The notes below the pieces were generated by a model. It was given only the letters and a program-made list of their open reading frames with translations. It was not told the DNA's origin and did not search any database. This document shows, in pieces, positions 9,457-20,800 of a stretch of DNA of 51,082 nucleotides (its first letter is position 1; each line of letters begins with the position of its first letter). Origin of the DNA: Porodaedalea pini (Eukaryota; Basidiomycota; Agaricomycetes; Hymenochaetales; Hymenochaetaceae); assembly GCA_002794775.1 (NCBI GenBank), contig NBAY01000148.1, positions 1 through 51,082 of the forward strand, read 5' to 3'. Both the position numbers and the translations under genes were made by a program.

Positions 9457-11456
9457 GTTCGATATGCGCAGGAGGATGTTTCTCACATCAAGGAACAGTA
9501 GTTATGCGTACATCATATAGACAGAATATATTACATTGTTGGACCAGTTGAGACAGTGACAAGGAAGCCTGTATCCACTCGATGAAGAAACCCGACACTA
9601 ACAGAGATAACCGCAATGATGATAGAAAGCACGACAGTCCGCAGCACTGATAGACATGGTTTCACCGTAAAGCTTCGCGAATACTGAAGCGTCCGTTTCC
9701 TCATCACTGAATTTGACCCGACAAAGTCGAGATTTCAGCAGAGAGAATGCCAGCTCGATCGGGTTGAAGTCCGGAGAATACGTGGGGAGAAATTCCAGCT
9801 TCATGCCCCTGTGCGGAGTCAGATCAGTAAGAGCCCTGCGTCGCAGCACGACAGGTAAAAATAGACGGACCTTGACTCAATGAGTTCGCGGATTTCCAGT
9901 GACTTGTGGATTGTGCAGTTGTCCATCACCACGACAGAGTTTTGGGCCGGCCAAGGTTGCATGTGGTCCAAGAGATCCCTGATAAATGCGGAGAAGGAGG
10001 TGGCATTGAAGGATCCTTCCAGTATTGTACAGTCAAGCATGCCAGTCGAAGTGATTGCGGGCAAGATCGAATACCTAGAAGAGGCAAGCAGTCAGATCTG
10101 CAGTCATAAAGGTAAGCATCGCACCTTTTTCCCCGTGTAAAGATCACTTTCCGACATGCCTGATAACCCTGCAAAGCCCATGCTTTCTTCCTCAAGAAGG
10201 TACGTCGGTCGCATGCGCTCTCGTCGACAAAGACGAGCTGTTCTGCCTCATATTGAGATCCCATTCTCAATGTGTACCGGAGCCGAGCAGACTCGCTGCG
10301 TTCAAGTGCCCTTTTCGATATCTTGAGCAGAGTAAGTTTGCTGATGCGAAGCCATAAGCATCACCGCACCGTCTTCAGAGTGAACCCAGCCCGGCGCAGA
10401 GACCTCCATACTGTAGTGTCCGAAACCTTCTTGCCTGTTACCCTTTCCAGCTCCTCCCTCACCTCGTCTAAGTACTGGTCCTTGCGATGCTCTATCGTGC
10501 TCAAGAGATACTATAGTTCAGTTAGCCGCAGCGAGTCATTACAATTCAAAAAATGCACTCACCTGTGTATCCGCATAATCAAGCAACCTTGGTCTTCCGG
10601 TCCTCGTGCCCTCCTGTTGTAAATGCCCCATGCGCTCGTGTTGAGCAACAGTTTGGTGGATTGTTGCTCGATGGATATCTATTACCCTGGCCAGGTCATG
10701 CACGGTGAAGAGTCGTGACTGATACAGTCTGAATATGATGTGTCTTGCATCATCTGAGAGTGCCTTGCCTGAAACCATCATGGAACGACCTGAGAGGAGG
10801 AGGAAGTAGAGTGTTGGCTTTCGTGTTTGCATGGCGGTGGCTTGGCTAACACGTGCTCACGTGCTCACAGGTGTTGGTAGTATGCACAGAAATTTGAGCG
10901 TAGCAGTCGAAGCACAAAGCGAATGGACAGGAAACTTGCAGGGAAGATGGCTTTTATGTGTCCGATAATTACACAAAAAGAATCATAATCTTAGCGGTCT
11001 TCTCGCCCGTGCTGCAAGACCTGTTGTGAGAAGAGGAAGGTGGAAAGAGCTCAAAGTGGAACACAAACCTTGCTGCTGCACCATGAATACTGCATGGATT
11101 GGCTTCAGACTTGCAGGAGCTGTTGGTATAGTCATATACTTAATTTACAGTCATGGGAAAGAATTTTATAGGTAGATGTAGGGGAGCCATAATTTTTGAA
11201 TCTCAGTGGAAATGTATGAGAGAACAGACTGGCTGCACTTGTTTGATCTCCACCCACCTACACAGTCAATGTATTGCTCCCTATTTTACATATTTCTGCT
11301 CCTGAGAACCATGCCTATTTTTTGAGTACTTAATGAGCAGGTACTGCGCAGAATTTACAGAGAAAATCAACATTTATTCTATTTTTCGACGTTTTGGCTC
11401 AGACGCGGCTCACTTCACGTGAAATGCACGTGTCGCAGGACTTATGAAAATGGCTG
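9457..11456 (-). repeat. Right 2000 bp terminal inverted repeat arm
   Basis: Reverse complement of 2097-4096 with no length change. Its inner end carries an orphan copy of the last 14 codons of cargo gene 1 (9457-9502) with its stop codon. Its outer end is followed by TA. Confidence 0.9.
9598..10832 (-). CDS. DD34E transposase, right arm copy
   Basis: Mirror image of the left-arm gene with the same five-exon structure: 10832-10563, 10510-10370, 10321-10125, 10074-9871, 9808-9598. The 340-residue product appears identical, with the same catalytic acids at 170, 254 and 289. Both genes are read inward from the element ends. Identity over introns as well as exons points to very recent origin or continuing gene conversion between the arms. 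Confidence 0.86.
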
Positions 11457-11463
11457 TAAGTTA

Positions 11464-12539
11464 CTGCCCTTTTCAGAAGTATTGTCACACGTGATTTCAC
11501 TGATTTTCGTGCCACAAGAGCCTCAAAACACAAACATTTTCATATCTCAACCAAAAGTTGACATTTTTGTGTCATCTAAGTTGCTAAATTCATTTTTTTA
11601 TCTCATCTTTCATATTTCAACAAGAGTGATAAGAAATAGTCAAAATTTGTGTCCAAAACAGTGAAAATGCTGTTTTTGATCCCATTTCCCTTGTTCATTT
11701 TTTCCTGCACTCAGATTTCACTGTACAGTGCTCCAGACCAGCCCAGAATTCCAGTATTAGTTTATTATGAATTTACAGACTGATTTTGAGATGTATTGTG
11801 AGGTAGATGTGCTGAATTGGTGCATGCCTAAAACACACAAATCCCCTCTGTTTCTGCAAGCCCCCCAGCCCCCAGGAAAAATTCTTCTCAACTAATTTCA
11901 TGCATGTAAATTCATTCAAAGTGTATTGGAAGAGATTTGAGCAGCATTCAGGGTTCTAGCATCAACCAGTGAGCTGAATTGAGTACCAGATTCTGACTTG
12001 TATGCACTATTCTTGTGAACATATCCCTGATTCATGAAGCAAGCCTGTATCCATGGATGCTGCTCAAATCTCTTCCAATACACTTTGAATGAATTTACAT
12101 GCATGAACTTGGCTGAGAAGAATTTTTCCTGGGGGCTGGGGGGCTTGCAGAAACAGAGGGGATTTGTGTGTTTTAGGCATGCACCAATTCAGCACATCTA
12201 CCTCACAATACATCTCAAAATCAGTCTGTAAATTCATAATAAACTAATACTGGAATTCTGGGCTGGTCTGGAGCACTGTACAGTGAAATCTGAGTGCAGG
12301 AAAAAATGAACAAGGGAAATGGGATCAAAAACAGCATTTTCACTGTTTTGGACACAAATTTTGACTATTTCTTATCACTCTTGTTGAAATATGAAAGATG
12401 AGATAAAAAAATGAATTTAGCAACTTAGATGACACAAAATGTCAACTTTTGGTTGAGATATGAAAATGTTTGTGTTTTGAGGCTCTTGTGGCACGAAAAT
12501 CAGTGAAATCACGTGTGACAATACTTCTGAAAAGGGCAG
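11464..12539. mobile_element. Palindromic foldback element, family 2, copy 1
   Basis: A 1076 bp element whose two halves (about 11464-11951 and 12052-12539) are inverted copies around a 100 bp loop. Ends are CTGCCC...GGGCAG flanked by TA (11462-11463, 12540-12541). It has no coding capacity; it is a non-autonomous Tc1/mariner-type foldback or MITE. Only AGT plus the TA pairs separate it from the 9.36 kb element. Its ends differ from those of that element, so a different transposase may mobilise it. Confidence 0.85.
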
Positions 12540-13515
12540 TAAGTATATCCAAATTTTGCACTTTATGGACGGCTAACTATGTATGCAAAAAATGCGGCAT
12601 TGTTCTACTCGTGAAAGTCTCTACTTGGAAGCAAGTGTATTATTCCTCTACCTGGGTATGCAGCAGACCTCTGAAGACCTGTGTACGTCATCTACTTCCA
12701 CTGGTCCTGTAAAACAATAAATTCAGTCTCCTGTGGTATAAGACTCTTCTGTATTATAAGTACCTGTAAAACAATAAACTACATGATAACGGTAAGGTAC
12801 TGGTAAAAGAATCAAAGTAAAAGAAATGCTCACCTCAGTCTCGTGTGGTATAAGACTGAGGTGGCAACGAGACGAACATTTGGACTATATGCTACGACGA
12901 TCCATTACTAAACTAAGCGACGTCGATCACTACTCTCAACAGGTCCATAACGCCAGAATAAATGGTAACGCACGCTGTCGATGGAAAAAGCTTGAACATA
13001 TTTTCAATTGCTATGTATGTGTCTTGCATGTTGGCTTCCGAAGTTTCATTATTTGCTCACGACTTTGTTCATGTCTCTTTAGAGGACAAGCGAAGTCAAT
13101 ATCAATGCCCAGATAATAGATATTGTATCACCAAGCATAGCTAGCCTTATAAATGAGATTTATCTCGGGTACATCCCTCAGAAGCTATATCTACTCTTGG
13201 CTGAGCCCACGAAACAAAAAGAATCTTTGTCCGTCGATAAATAAACATATCACTTCGCAGCTGCTACTACCATCGTTAACATGAAACCTGCCACGAGCAC
13301 GCACAAAATTTCCCAGGACTTGCGGTCAGTTCGCTATTTGAAACGAGATTTCTACAGTTTACTCCCTGAATCAAAACCTGATCAGCTGAATCGATTATCT
13401 GTGCGTTCGGATTTTACCATTGTACCTTGGTGCGAAAGCGACTCAAAAGGATACACTGATTGTATCGTCAGACTTGAAACAGCATAGAAGTAAAGTGCAC
13501 TCACCTATGAGGATG

Positions 13516-15256
13516 TTATGACGTGTAAGCGCGGAATTCGATGACCTGCTGCCATTCTGACGACTGTTCTTCAACGTGTACATGCCGAGGGCCAAGAATA
13601 GTAGACGGCTTTGAATCTTCCGACCACTGAACAGTGAGTGCTCTCTCCGAAAAGTGCTCGACTAAATTGACCAGCAGTTTTTGGCTCATGATTCCCATCA
13701 ATGACATGGAGAAGCCACACGGTATCATGATATAGTCCACCTGAAACGAACAACCGTTTACTTGTTCCTGAAAAAGAAAAACGGAGAGCATGGAAGACTC
13801 ACGCCTTTGACATCCCATATGATCCAATTCGCGACATATACGATAAAAACACTGTGGGGTTTGTGAGTGTATTCAATTTCCTCATGGTCAAAGGACAAAG
13901 TAACACATGTACATACACGAAGAAGTACAAGATCGAGTCTCTCACCAACAGGTTCATTCCTCGGTTTTGCGACCCTAATCCGTGACTTCTGAAGCTTTGT
14001 ATTGCTTTGTTAAGAGCAAGCGCAAATAGCAGTACTTCGTTGAGAGTCCGTGGTGTCCAGTATGCCTTGTACCAGTTGGGCATGCTAATAGTAGCACATA
14101 TATGCATGTAGGAACCCGGCCCGATGTTGACGAACTCCGCTGAACGTTCAAAGTGGTGAGACTAAAGTTCAGATAAAGAAACTGTGAGATTCGAAAAGAC
14201 TCGCCGGTCTGGCCTTTAAACGCAAAGACAGCTATTATAATATCTGCCAAGAGTACACAGAATAGAGAGGCGGAGAGTAAAGCGAACATTTTACGGCTCT
14301 TGTTGTACATTGCGTAGATCCGAATTTGTAGGGCGACTTTCAAGGAGAAGGTGGTAAGTAGTTGTCGGTCAAGAGGACTATAATGACATACATTCAATAC
14401 AAATTGTGAGTATAATTCCCATTAACAAGTAGAATCGCAGCCAGGCTTGACCTGGGTTTTAAATCAGGCTTCTGCTGACCTGATTTGCGTTAAAAAAAAA
14501 AGCTCACATCTGCGAAGGATAGGTTATCATTATCGATGTGTCAGTCTATAAGCACAAGAGAGCGACCCACAACTGCTCGGAAAAAGAAACGAAGTCAAAA
14601 CACATTAGTCGAACGAGACTGAGACGAGGGGATGTACATACCTCGCTAGAGGCCTGCGGTAGGAATAGAACTGTTTGCAACCCTTCATCAGATCAATTTT
14701 AGTAGACGATCATCTATATACATACCAATGGTTGTCGCTCTACAAATCACAGTTCAGAGTGCGATAACAATATATGCGGCAGGGCGACTCACATCATCAC
14801 AAATAGCGTGCAATACCGTATCTGAACCGTTTGTTTCAGAGAGAGAAGCCTAGCGCCAAGATACCGCTTACCGCGAAATAAAGAAGCCTTCCTAGTATGC
14901 CAATTCCGGATTTCTGTGCCAAACTGTTGAAATATCTTCTCGTCTGGAAAACCCCCTTGCTTACCCACATGAACTCGACCTCACGATCGTAGGTCGTCAC
15001 TGTACATTAGAAAGCAATGGTCTCCTAGAAGTGTCGGTTACGTTGGTAATGGACTTACACAAATCGTAGACGTAGAGGACAGTAGTGGATACTGAGTGAA
15101 CCACAATGTTGATTAGTCTACAGCCCGTATGCAATTGAAGAAAGAGTGCGAACAGAAGCACATCTTGGTTAGCTTTATGATCGTAATCGTTGCTATCGCA
15201 GTCTCAAGGGCATCGTCGAGACCTGCAGACGCATCTCCAACGGTAGTGCCAGCCAT
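13516..15256 (-). CDS. DUF6533 domain multi-pass membrane protein, copy A
   Basis: Member of a large Agaricomycete family of polytopic membrane proteins of unknown function. ATG at 15254-15256. Early exons join in phase to give the family signature YVYDLLTTYDREVEFMW, the first transmembrane helix and loop. A later exon gives ALQIRIYAMYNKSR (about 14340-14280), and further ones NWYKAYWTPRTLNEVLLFALALNK and LLVRDSILYFFVYV, the usual C-terminal helices. The last exon reads VNLVEHFSERALTVQW and stops at 13516. Short exons between about 14450 and 14900 are hard to fix, so the full model is uncertain. Copies B (39094-40846) and C (45155-46875) have the same gene in opposite orientation. A splice-donor-like ATAG/GTGAGT just after the stop is conserved in all three. 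Confidence 0.68.
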
Positions 15257-15455
15257 AGGCGAGGAAGATTGTAAGAGATGGAATGGAACTCGGTGACCTA
15301 AATCGAAGTCCTTACTTCAGGTATTTATCTAAAACATGTCTCCGAACAGACCTTTCTCTTTGTAAATGCCATCTTGATCATATCAACACAGCCAGCATGA
15401 TCTGCGAAGAACTTAGCCCTGGCGAGTGAGTCACTGAGAGGTACACATACTGATA

Positions 15456-15692
15456 ATGGCAAAACTGAGAGTTACCTCTTCTGAGAGCAACACATCCCAC
15501 AGCTACTCCTCCCTTCTCGAAGAATATGTTAAGATGACGGACGAAGGACTGTATCAATACACGCTGGTTACTTGTGCGGTTATTAGTAAGAACTTCAACT
15601 TCCGAAGAAGTAGAAAGTGGCATGCAGATGGTGCGTCGTCTACGGAACTAACAGCTTCGGGTGACTCTTACTTGAAACCCGGTTTTTTTTGA
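15456..15692 (+). CDS. Unrecognised reading frame divergent to DUF6533 copy A
   Basis: A 78-residue frame upstream of the DUF6533 gene on the other strand. Homologous frames sit in the same place in the other units (50943-50560 minus, 44960-44748 minus). Shared residues with the 50.9 kb copy include KNFNFRRSRK and ELTASGDSYLK, so it is probably an exon of a divergently transcribed gene. I do not recognise a domain. The rest of the gene would run into the hAT-like MITE at 15764, so this copy is probably broken. Confidence 0.3.
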   Translation: MAKLRVTSSESNTSHSYSSLLEEYVKMTDEGLYQYTLVTCAVISKNFNFRRSRKWHADGASSTELTASGDSYLKPGFF

Positions 15693-15763
15693 ATTCCCCG
15701 TCCCCAGTGCTATTGTGTGAGTTGTACGAGACTACCTAGAGGGTTCTGCCCACCGCCGGGGTG

Positions 15764-16113
15764 TAGGGACTGGTATGGATGACCTGATCCGTAATCCGCA
15801 CCCCGCGGTTAGCGGATACCGCAGACCGCGGATGAAATACCCACAGTACTAGTACTAGTTACCGCGGTTGGGCACAAGCAGTACTAGTGACTCCTTGCCT
15901 AAATGGGCATGAATAGTTCTTACGTCACCCATCTGTACCTTTGGTGGTTACTCTATGGCTTTCACACGACCACAGAGGCAAAAATCATTAATATTTTCAC
16001 ATCAGTTGCGATTCATCCGCCTTCCGTAGGAATCTGTATCCGCAGATGTGCCATTTGCGGTATGGATGTGGATGACTATGGACAGTACGTACTACTACTA
16101 GTACTAGTCCCTA
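15764..16113. mobile_element. 350 bp hAT-like MITE
   Basis: Ends read TAGGGACTGGTA and, on the other strand, TAGGGACTAGTA, so the terminal inverted repeat is about 12 bp. The flanks are an 8 bp duplication, CCGGGGTG (15756-15763) and CTGGGGTG (16114-16121), one mismatch apart. TIRs starting TAGGG and an 8 bp target duplication are typical of hAT elements. The interior has repeated CCGCGG and ACTAGTACTAGT words. The unit at 44.68 kb has the uninterrupted sequence with a single 8-mer, which confirms the insertion. Confidence 0.85.
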
Positions 16114-16132
16114 CTGGGGTGTGAAGAAGTTA

Positions 16133-16982
16133 CAGCCATTTTCATAAGTCCTGCGACACGTGCATGTCACGTGAAGTGAGCCGTGTCAGAGACAAAGTGT
16201 CGAAAAATTAGAATGAATGCCTATCTTCTCTGTGAATTCTGCACAGTACCTGCTCATTAAGTACTCAAAAAAAAAGGCACGGTTCTCAGGAGAAGAAATA
16301 TGTAAAATAGGGAGCAATAAATTGACTGTGTAGGTGGGTGGAGATCAAACAAGTGCAGCTGGTCTGTTCTCTCACCCATTTCCACTGAGATTCAAAAATT
16401 ATGGCTCCCCTACATCTACCTATAAAATTCTTTCCTGTATCTGTAAATTAAGTATATGACTATACAAACATCTCCTGCAAGTTTGAAGCCAAACCATTCA
16501 GTATTCATGGTGCAGCAGCAAGATTTGTGTTCCACTTCAAGCTCTTTCCACTCTTCTTTTCTCACAACAGGTCTTGCAGAGTAGAACACAAATCTTGCTG
16601 CTGCACTATGAATACTGAATGGATTGGCTTCAAACTTTCAGGAGATGTTGGTATAGTCATATACTTAATTTACAGATACAGGAAAGAATTTTATAGGTAG
16701 ATGTAGGGGAGCCATAATTTTTGAATCTCAGTGGAAATGGGTGAGAGAACAGACCAGCTGCACTTGTTTGATCTCCACCCACCTACTCAGTCAATTTATT
16801 GCTCCCTATTTTACATATTTCTTCTCCTGAGAACCATGCCTTTTTTTTGAGTACTTAATGAGCAGGTACTGTGCAGAATTCACAGAGAAAATAGGCATTC
16901 ATTCTAATTTTTCGACACTTTGGCTCTGACACGGCTCATTTCACGTGACATGCACGTGTCGCAGGACTTATGAAAATGGCTG
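16133..16982. mobile_element. 850 bp MITE derived from the 9.36 kb element
   Basis: Almost perfectly palindromic. Its ends CAGCCATTTTCATAAGTCC and the next roughly 430 bp in each half match the outer non-coding ends of the 9.36 kb element (2097-2530), with scattered substitutions. TA duplications lie at 16131-16132 and 16983-16984. The uninterrupted target (GAAGTTAAACAC in reverse complement) is at about 44663-44674. No coding sequence remains, so it is a non-autonomous derivative that the arm transposases could mobilise. Confidence 0.87.
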
Positions 16983-17358
16983 TAAACCCTAATTTGTTAG
17001 GTATTGGTTGGCATGCATTTGCCAGTCAGTGTCCTTTGATTCATACTGGAAGTATCATCGAGCAAGAGGAATTGCACAAAGGAACCTCATAACAAATATT
17101 CAGCTTGGGGGTTATAGCAAATAAATATAGAAGGGTAAAGCACTATCAATCTGATTCAATTCATGTTGCTCACTTCATGATATTATCCGAAAGAGGCCAA
17201 AATCAGAATCCAGATGGTAACCTAACTGCGATTATGACAATGAGGTAATGCAGTTAGTCAGAAATAGGTTTAGAAATTTTCTAGCCAATGCAGGTTTTTC
17301 AAAGTTCGTCTGGACAGATTTGGAGAAGAGTTGGAAAAAGAGCTCAGCGAGCAAATTA
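16983..17358 (-). repeat. Inverted copy of the duplicated unit, continuation
   Basis: Matches 44.06-44.66 kb and 50.3-50.7 kb in reverse complement, including the word CAAAGGAACCTCATAACAAATATTCA. No intact gene is seen. The second foldback element cuts it off at 17358. Confidence 0.7.
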
Positions 17359-17417
17359 CTGCCCTTTGCAGAAGTATTGTCACACGTGATTTCACTGATT
17401 TTTGTGCCACAAGAGCC

Positions 17418-17830
17418 TGTTAGGCGGGAGCCCGGGGGACGACTCGGACTGGGCAGGCCTCGGCTGACTGTCGTCTGGGACGTGCTATACTCGAGCGTAG
17501 ACTCGGGACACACTTACTCAGGCTAGGTCGTCGCGGAGGTAAGAGGATTAATACAAGTCTAAACTAATACAAGGGGGACGAGTCTCACCTAGGTCGTCGC
17601 GGAGGTAAGAGGAAAAGCAGAACAAGGAGGTCATGCGATTCCTGAGACCTTATATAGCAACGACCGTGAGACTATATTACCTAACATTACATAACGAGTG
17701 GGAATGGAACGAATGAAGGCAGTGTGGGAAGGATTGTGTAAGATGGGTAAATATAATGAAAAGGACGAATATAATAAAGGAAATGGTAAAAGGGAAAATA
17801 AAGGAAAAGGTGAAAGTTCAGGTTCTAACA
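17418..17830 (-). repeat. 3' LTR of the gypsy element
   Basis: 413 bp, aligned to 23249-23661 with about one difference noticed. The purine-rich AAGGGAGGG just inside it (minus strand, about 17833-17843) is the likely polypurine tract and overlaps the end of pol. Confidence 0.92.
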
Positions 17831-20800
17831 TTACCCTCCCTTCAAGGTTGGGCGTCCCGACCAACCATGATCGCGGTCGTCAGGCTCGGTGTCGACGAAG
17901 AGCAGACGGAGTCGTTGACGAGGGATGTTGAGTTTCTGAGGTGCACCGGGATGTTTGAGGTAGAACTCAGTGATCGCCTCCTTCGCGTTCTCGCCGAAGT
18001 CCGTCTCAGGCTGCCAAGTAGGTTCATTGTAGCCGACCCACTTGACAAGGTACTGTAGTTTCCCTCGGTGCAGACGTGAGTCTAAGACTTCCTTGAGTTC
18101 GTACTCCTCCTCATTGTCGACGATGTCTGGTGGCGGCGGCAGCAGTTGCTTCTGGCTTTCAAAGGACGGTTCGACGGCGGGTTTCAATAGGGCTTCGTTG
18201 AAGACAGGGTGGACCTTTTTCCATCGCTTCGGGAGTTTGAGCTTGTACACGCTTGCTCCTATCTTGTCGACGACGTCAAAGGGGCCGTACCATTTGTCTG
18301 CGAGTTTCTTTGTCGGCGAATCCGTACTGATGTTTCGTCCGTCAAGGAAGACCTTGTCTCCAGCCTTGTACTCCACTGAAGCTCCTGCTTTCCGGTCATG
18401 GTAGTGCTTCATGTCCTCTGCTGCCTTGACTAGGTTGTCCTTAGCAACGCGATAAGTCTCCTTGATGTGCTTTGCGAATTCTTCCGCTGACATGTTAGCA
18501 GATGAGGTTCGCGTCGTGTCGAAGCTCAAGGGGTGACATCCTGTGTTCACGTAGAAGGGGGACATCTTCGTTGCTGAGTGTTCGTGGTTGTTGTATGCAA
18601 ATTCTGCGAGGGAGAGCCAGTCCTTCCAGTCCGATTGCCGATGGTTAATGAAGAGTCGAAGGTACTGTTCGAGCTCTTGGTTAACGCGTTCCGTTTGACC
18701 ATCCGTCTGTGGATGGTACGCTGTCGACGGGTTGCCTTCAATGTGCAGAAGTTTGTACAGCTCTTTCATCATCGACGCATCGAACTGCGTGCCTCGGTCG
18801 TGGATGATCTTCTTTGGTAGGCCATGGAGGCGGAAGACGTGGTCGCGGTACAGCTGGGCCATGCCTTCTGCTGACAGCCTCGTTGTCGTCGGGATCGCGT
18901 GCATCTGCTTCGAGAACCTATCCACGAAGACGCAGATCGCGTTGTGTCCCTTGGAGTCCGGGAGCTCTCCGATTAGGTCGACCGTAACAATTTCCCAGGG
19001 TCCTTCAGGGACAGCGTTTGGATGAAGCGGTCTAGACCTCGACGTTCTTAAGGCTTTCGTCCGTTGACAACGGTCGCATCCTCGGACGTATGCTCAGACG
19101 TCGGAGAACATCGATGCCCACCAGAAATCGCGACGGACGAGCTCTACTGTCTTCGACGCTCCCGGATGACCAGCCAGTACCGAGTCGTGGCACTCCCGCA
19201 ACACGGCCTCCTTTATTGTCGATGGGACATACACCTTGCCTTTCATCTGCCATAACTCGTTGACCTCCACCAAACCCATAGGCCTCTCCGACTCGTCCTG
19301 CGCCTTCTGCGCTTCACCCACTCGTTCCACCACCTCGTCGCGCGATGTTCGCACCACTCCACGGTTCAACCACTTATCCTTGATGAACACGACCCCATCG
19401 TTGTCATCCTTGCCCTGATCATAACCCGCCATGCGCGATAGCAGGTCGGCCTTGCCCATCGTCTTGCCCGACTTGTGTTCGAGGTGGAAGTCGAATTCTT
19501 CAAGTTCGGTCTGCCAGCGAGCTTGGCGATAGCTCAGCTTCTGCACCGACCTGAAGTAGGTGAGGTTGGCGTGGTCAGACCAGATTTCAATCTTGTGGCG
19601 AGCGCCAAGGAGGTATTGCCGCCACTCCTTGAGCGCCGAAACGATCGCGAGCATCTCCTTGTCGTAGATCTCGTAGTTTCGTTCCGCCGGTTCAAGTGCC
19701 TCTGACCTGTAGGCGATCACCCTCCACTTCCCTTCCTGCTTCTGCAACAACACACCACCGAGCGCAAAGTTCGACGAGTCCGCTTCTACGCAGAAAGGGC
19801 CCTCATCATTGGCGATGGCTAGGACTGGAGGTGAGCAGAGACGTCGTCTCAGCTCCTCGAATGCTTCCTGCTGTTTGGTCTCCCATACCCAGTCCTTCTT
19901 GCCCGTTAACGACGTCAATGGTCGGACCACCTTGCTGTAGTCCTTAATAAACTGTCTCAGCCAGTTTCCCATACCGAGGAACTGTTGCAGCTCCTTGAGG
20001 TTCCGTGGGACTGGCCAGTTCGCAATCGCCTCCGTCTTTGCCGGGTCAGCCTTGATCTCGCCATTGCCGATGATGTGGCCAAGGTATTTGATGACCTTGG
20101 CGTCAAACTCGCACTTCTCCGGCTTCAGGTACAGGCCATTTTCTCGGAGGATCTGGAGTACGCGCCTCGACGTGTCGATATGCTCCTCAATGGTTTCCGA
20201 GAGGATCAGGATGTCGTCGAGGTATACGATGATCAAGTTCGCGTAGATTAGGTCCTTAAAGATGTGGTTGACAAAGGCCTGGAACGTGGCCGGCGCGTTG
20301 CAAAGGCCAAAAAACATGACCGTCGGTTCGAAGAGGCCCATGTTCGTGTGAAACGCTGCCTTCCATTCGTCACCCTCACGGATCCGGATATTGTAGTACC
20401 CCCAGCGAAGGTCAAGTTTAGTGATGTACTTCGCTTTCTTGACCTTGTCGACGAGTTCGTCAATGAGAGGGAGGGGATACTTGTTCTTGATCATACCGTC
20501 ATTGAGCTTACGGTAATCCTGGATCGGGCGTAGCGATTTGTTGGCCTTCTTAATGAAGAAGAAGGGCGATGCCATGGGCGATATCGACCGTCGAATGCGA
20601 CCCGACTTCAGATTTTCCTCAAGGAAGTCCTTGAGTGACTGCTGTTCAGTTGGCGTGAGCGGGTAGATCTTACAGTCGCTCGGTTTGAAGTCGGGTTTCA
20701 AGTCGATGACATGGTCCCAGGGTCGGTGTTCCAGCAGCTTCTCGAAACCTTTTTCGCTGAAAACGTCGGCGTAGTCGTTGAGGTATGCGGGCCAGGACGC

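Larger units (their letters stand above)
2097..11456. mobile_element. 9.36 kb Tc1/mariner-like element with 2 kb terminal inverted repeats
   Basis: The ends read CAGCCATTTTCATAAG and its reverse complement, each flanked by TA (2095-2096 and 11457-11458), the target duplication of the IS630-Tc1-mariner superfamily. The terminal inverted repeats are 2000 bp each (2097-4096 and 9457-11456) and pair without indels (paired coordinates sum to 13553). Each arm holds a full transposase gene. The 5.36 kb between them holds two divergent cargo genes. Removing the element restores host sequence that aligns to the empty site in the paralogous unit near 47625-47655, so the whole 9.36 kb moved as one unit or was built up in place after insertion. 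Two copies of a simple element in opposite orientation would be an alternative, but no internal element ends are visible at the inner arm boundaries. Confidence 0.85.
12540..15763 (-). repeat. Inverted copy of the duplicated unit, main part
   Basis: Matches 44.7-47.65 kb and 39.0-41.6 kb in reverse complement. It holds the DUF6533 gene (13516-15256) and decayed neighbouring sequence. The stretch 12540-13515 corresponds to the convergent reading frame found at 41097-41567 and 47100-47833, but here it is full of stops and I see no intact gene in it. Like the 42-48.3 kb unit, this copy includes the extra roughly 170 bp at 47550-47715 that the 36-42 kb unit lacks, so the two are closer relatives. 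Confidence 0.75.

Noticed and set aside
2097..11456. Assembly artefact as the explanation of the perfect 2 kb inverted arms
   Set aside because: It cannot be excluded without reads. However, both outer junctions are proper TA insertions that match an empty paralogous site, so the element as a whole is better explained as real.
2097..11456. Composite of two simple elements flanking passive DNA
   Set aside because: The inner arm edges at 4096 and 9457 show no terminal repeat or TA duplication, and one edge lies inside coding sequence.
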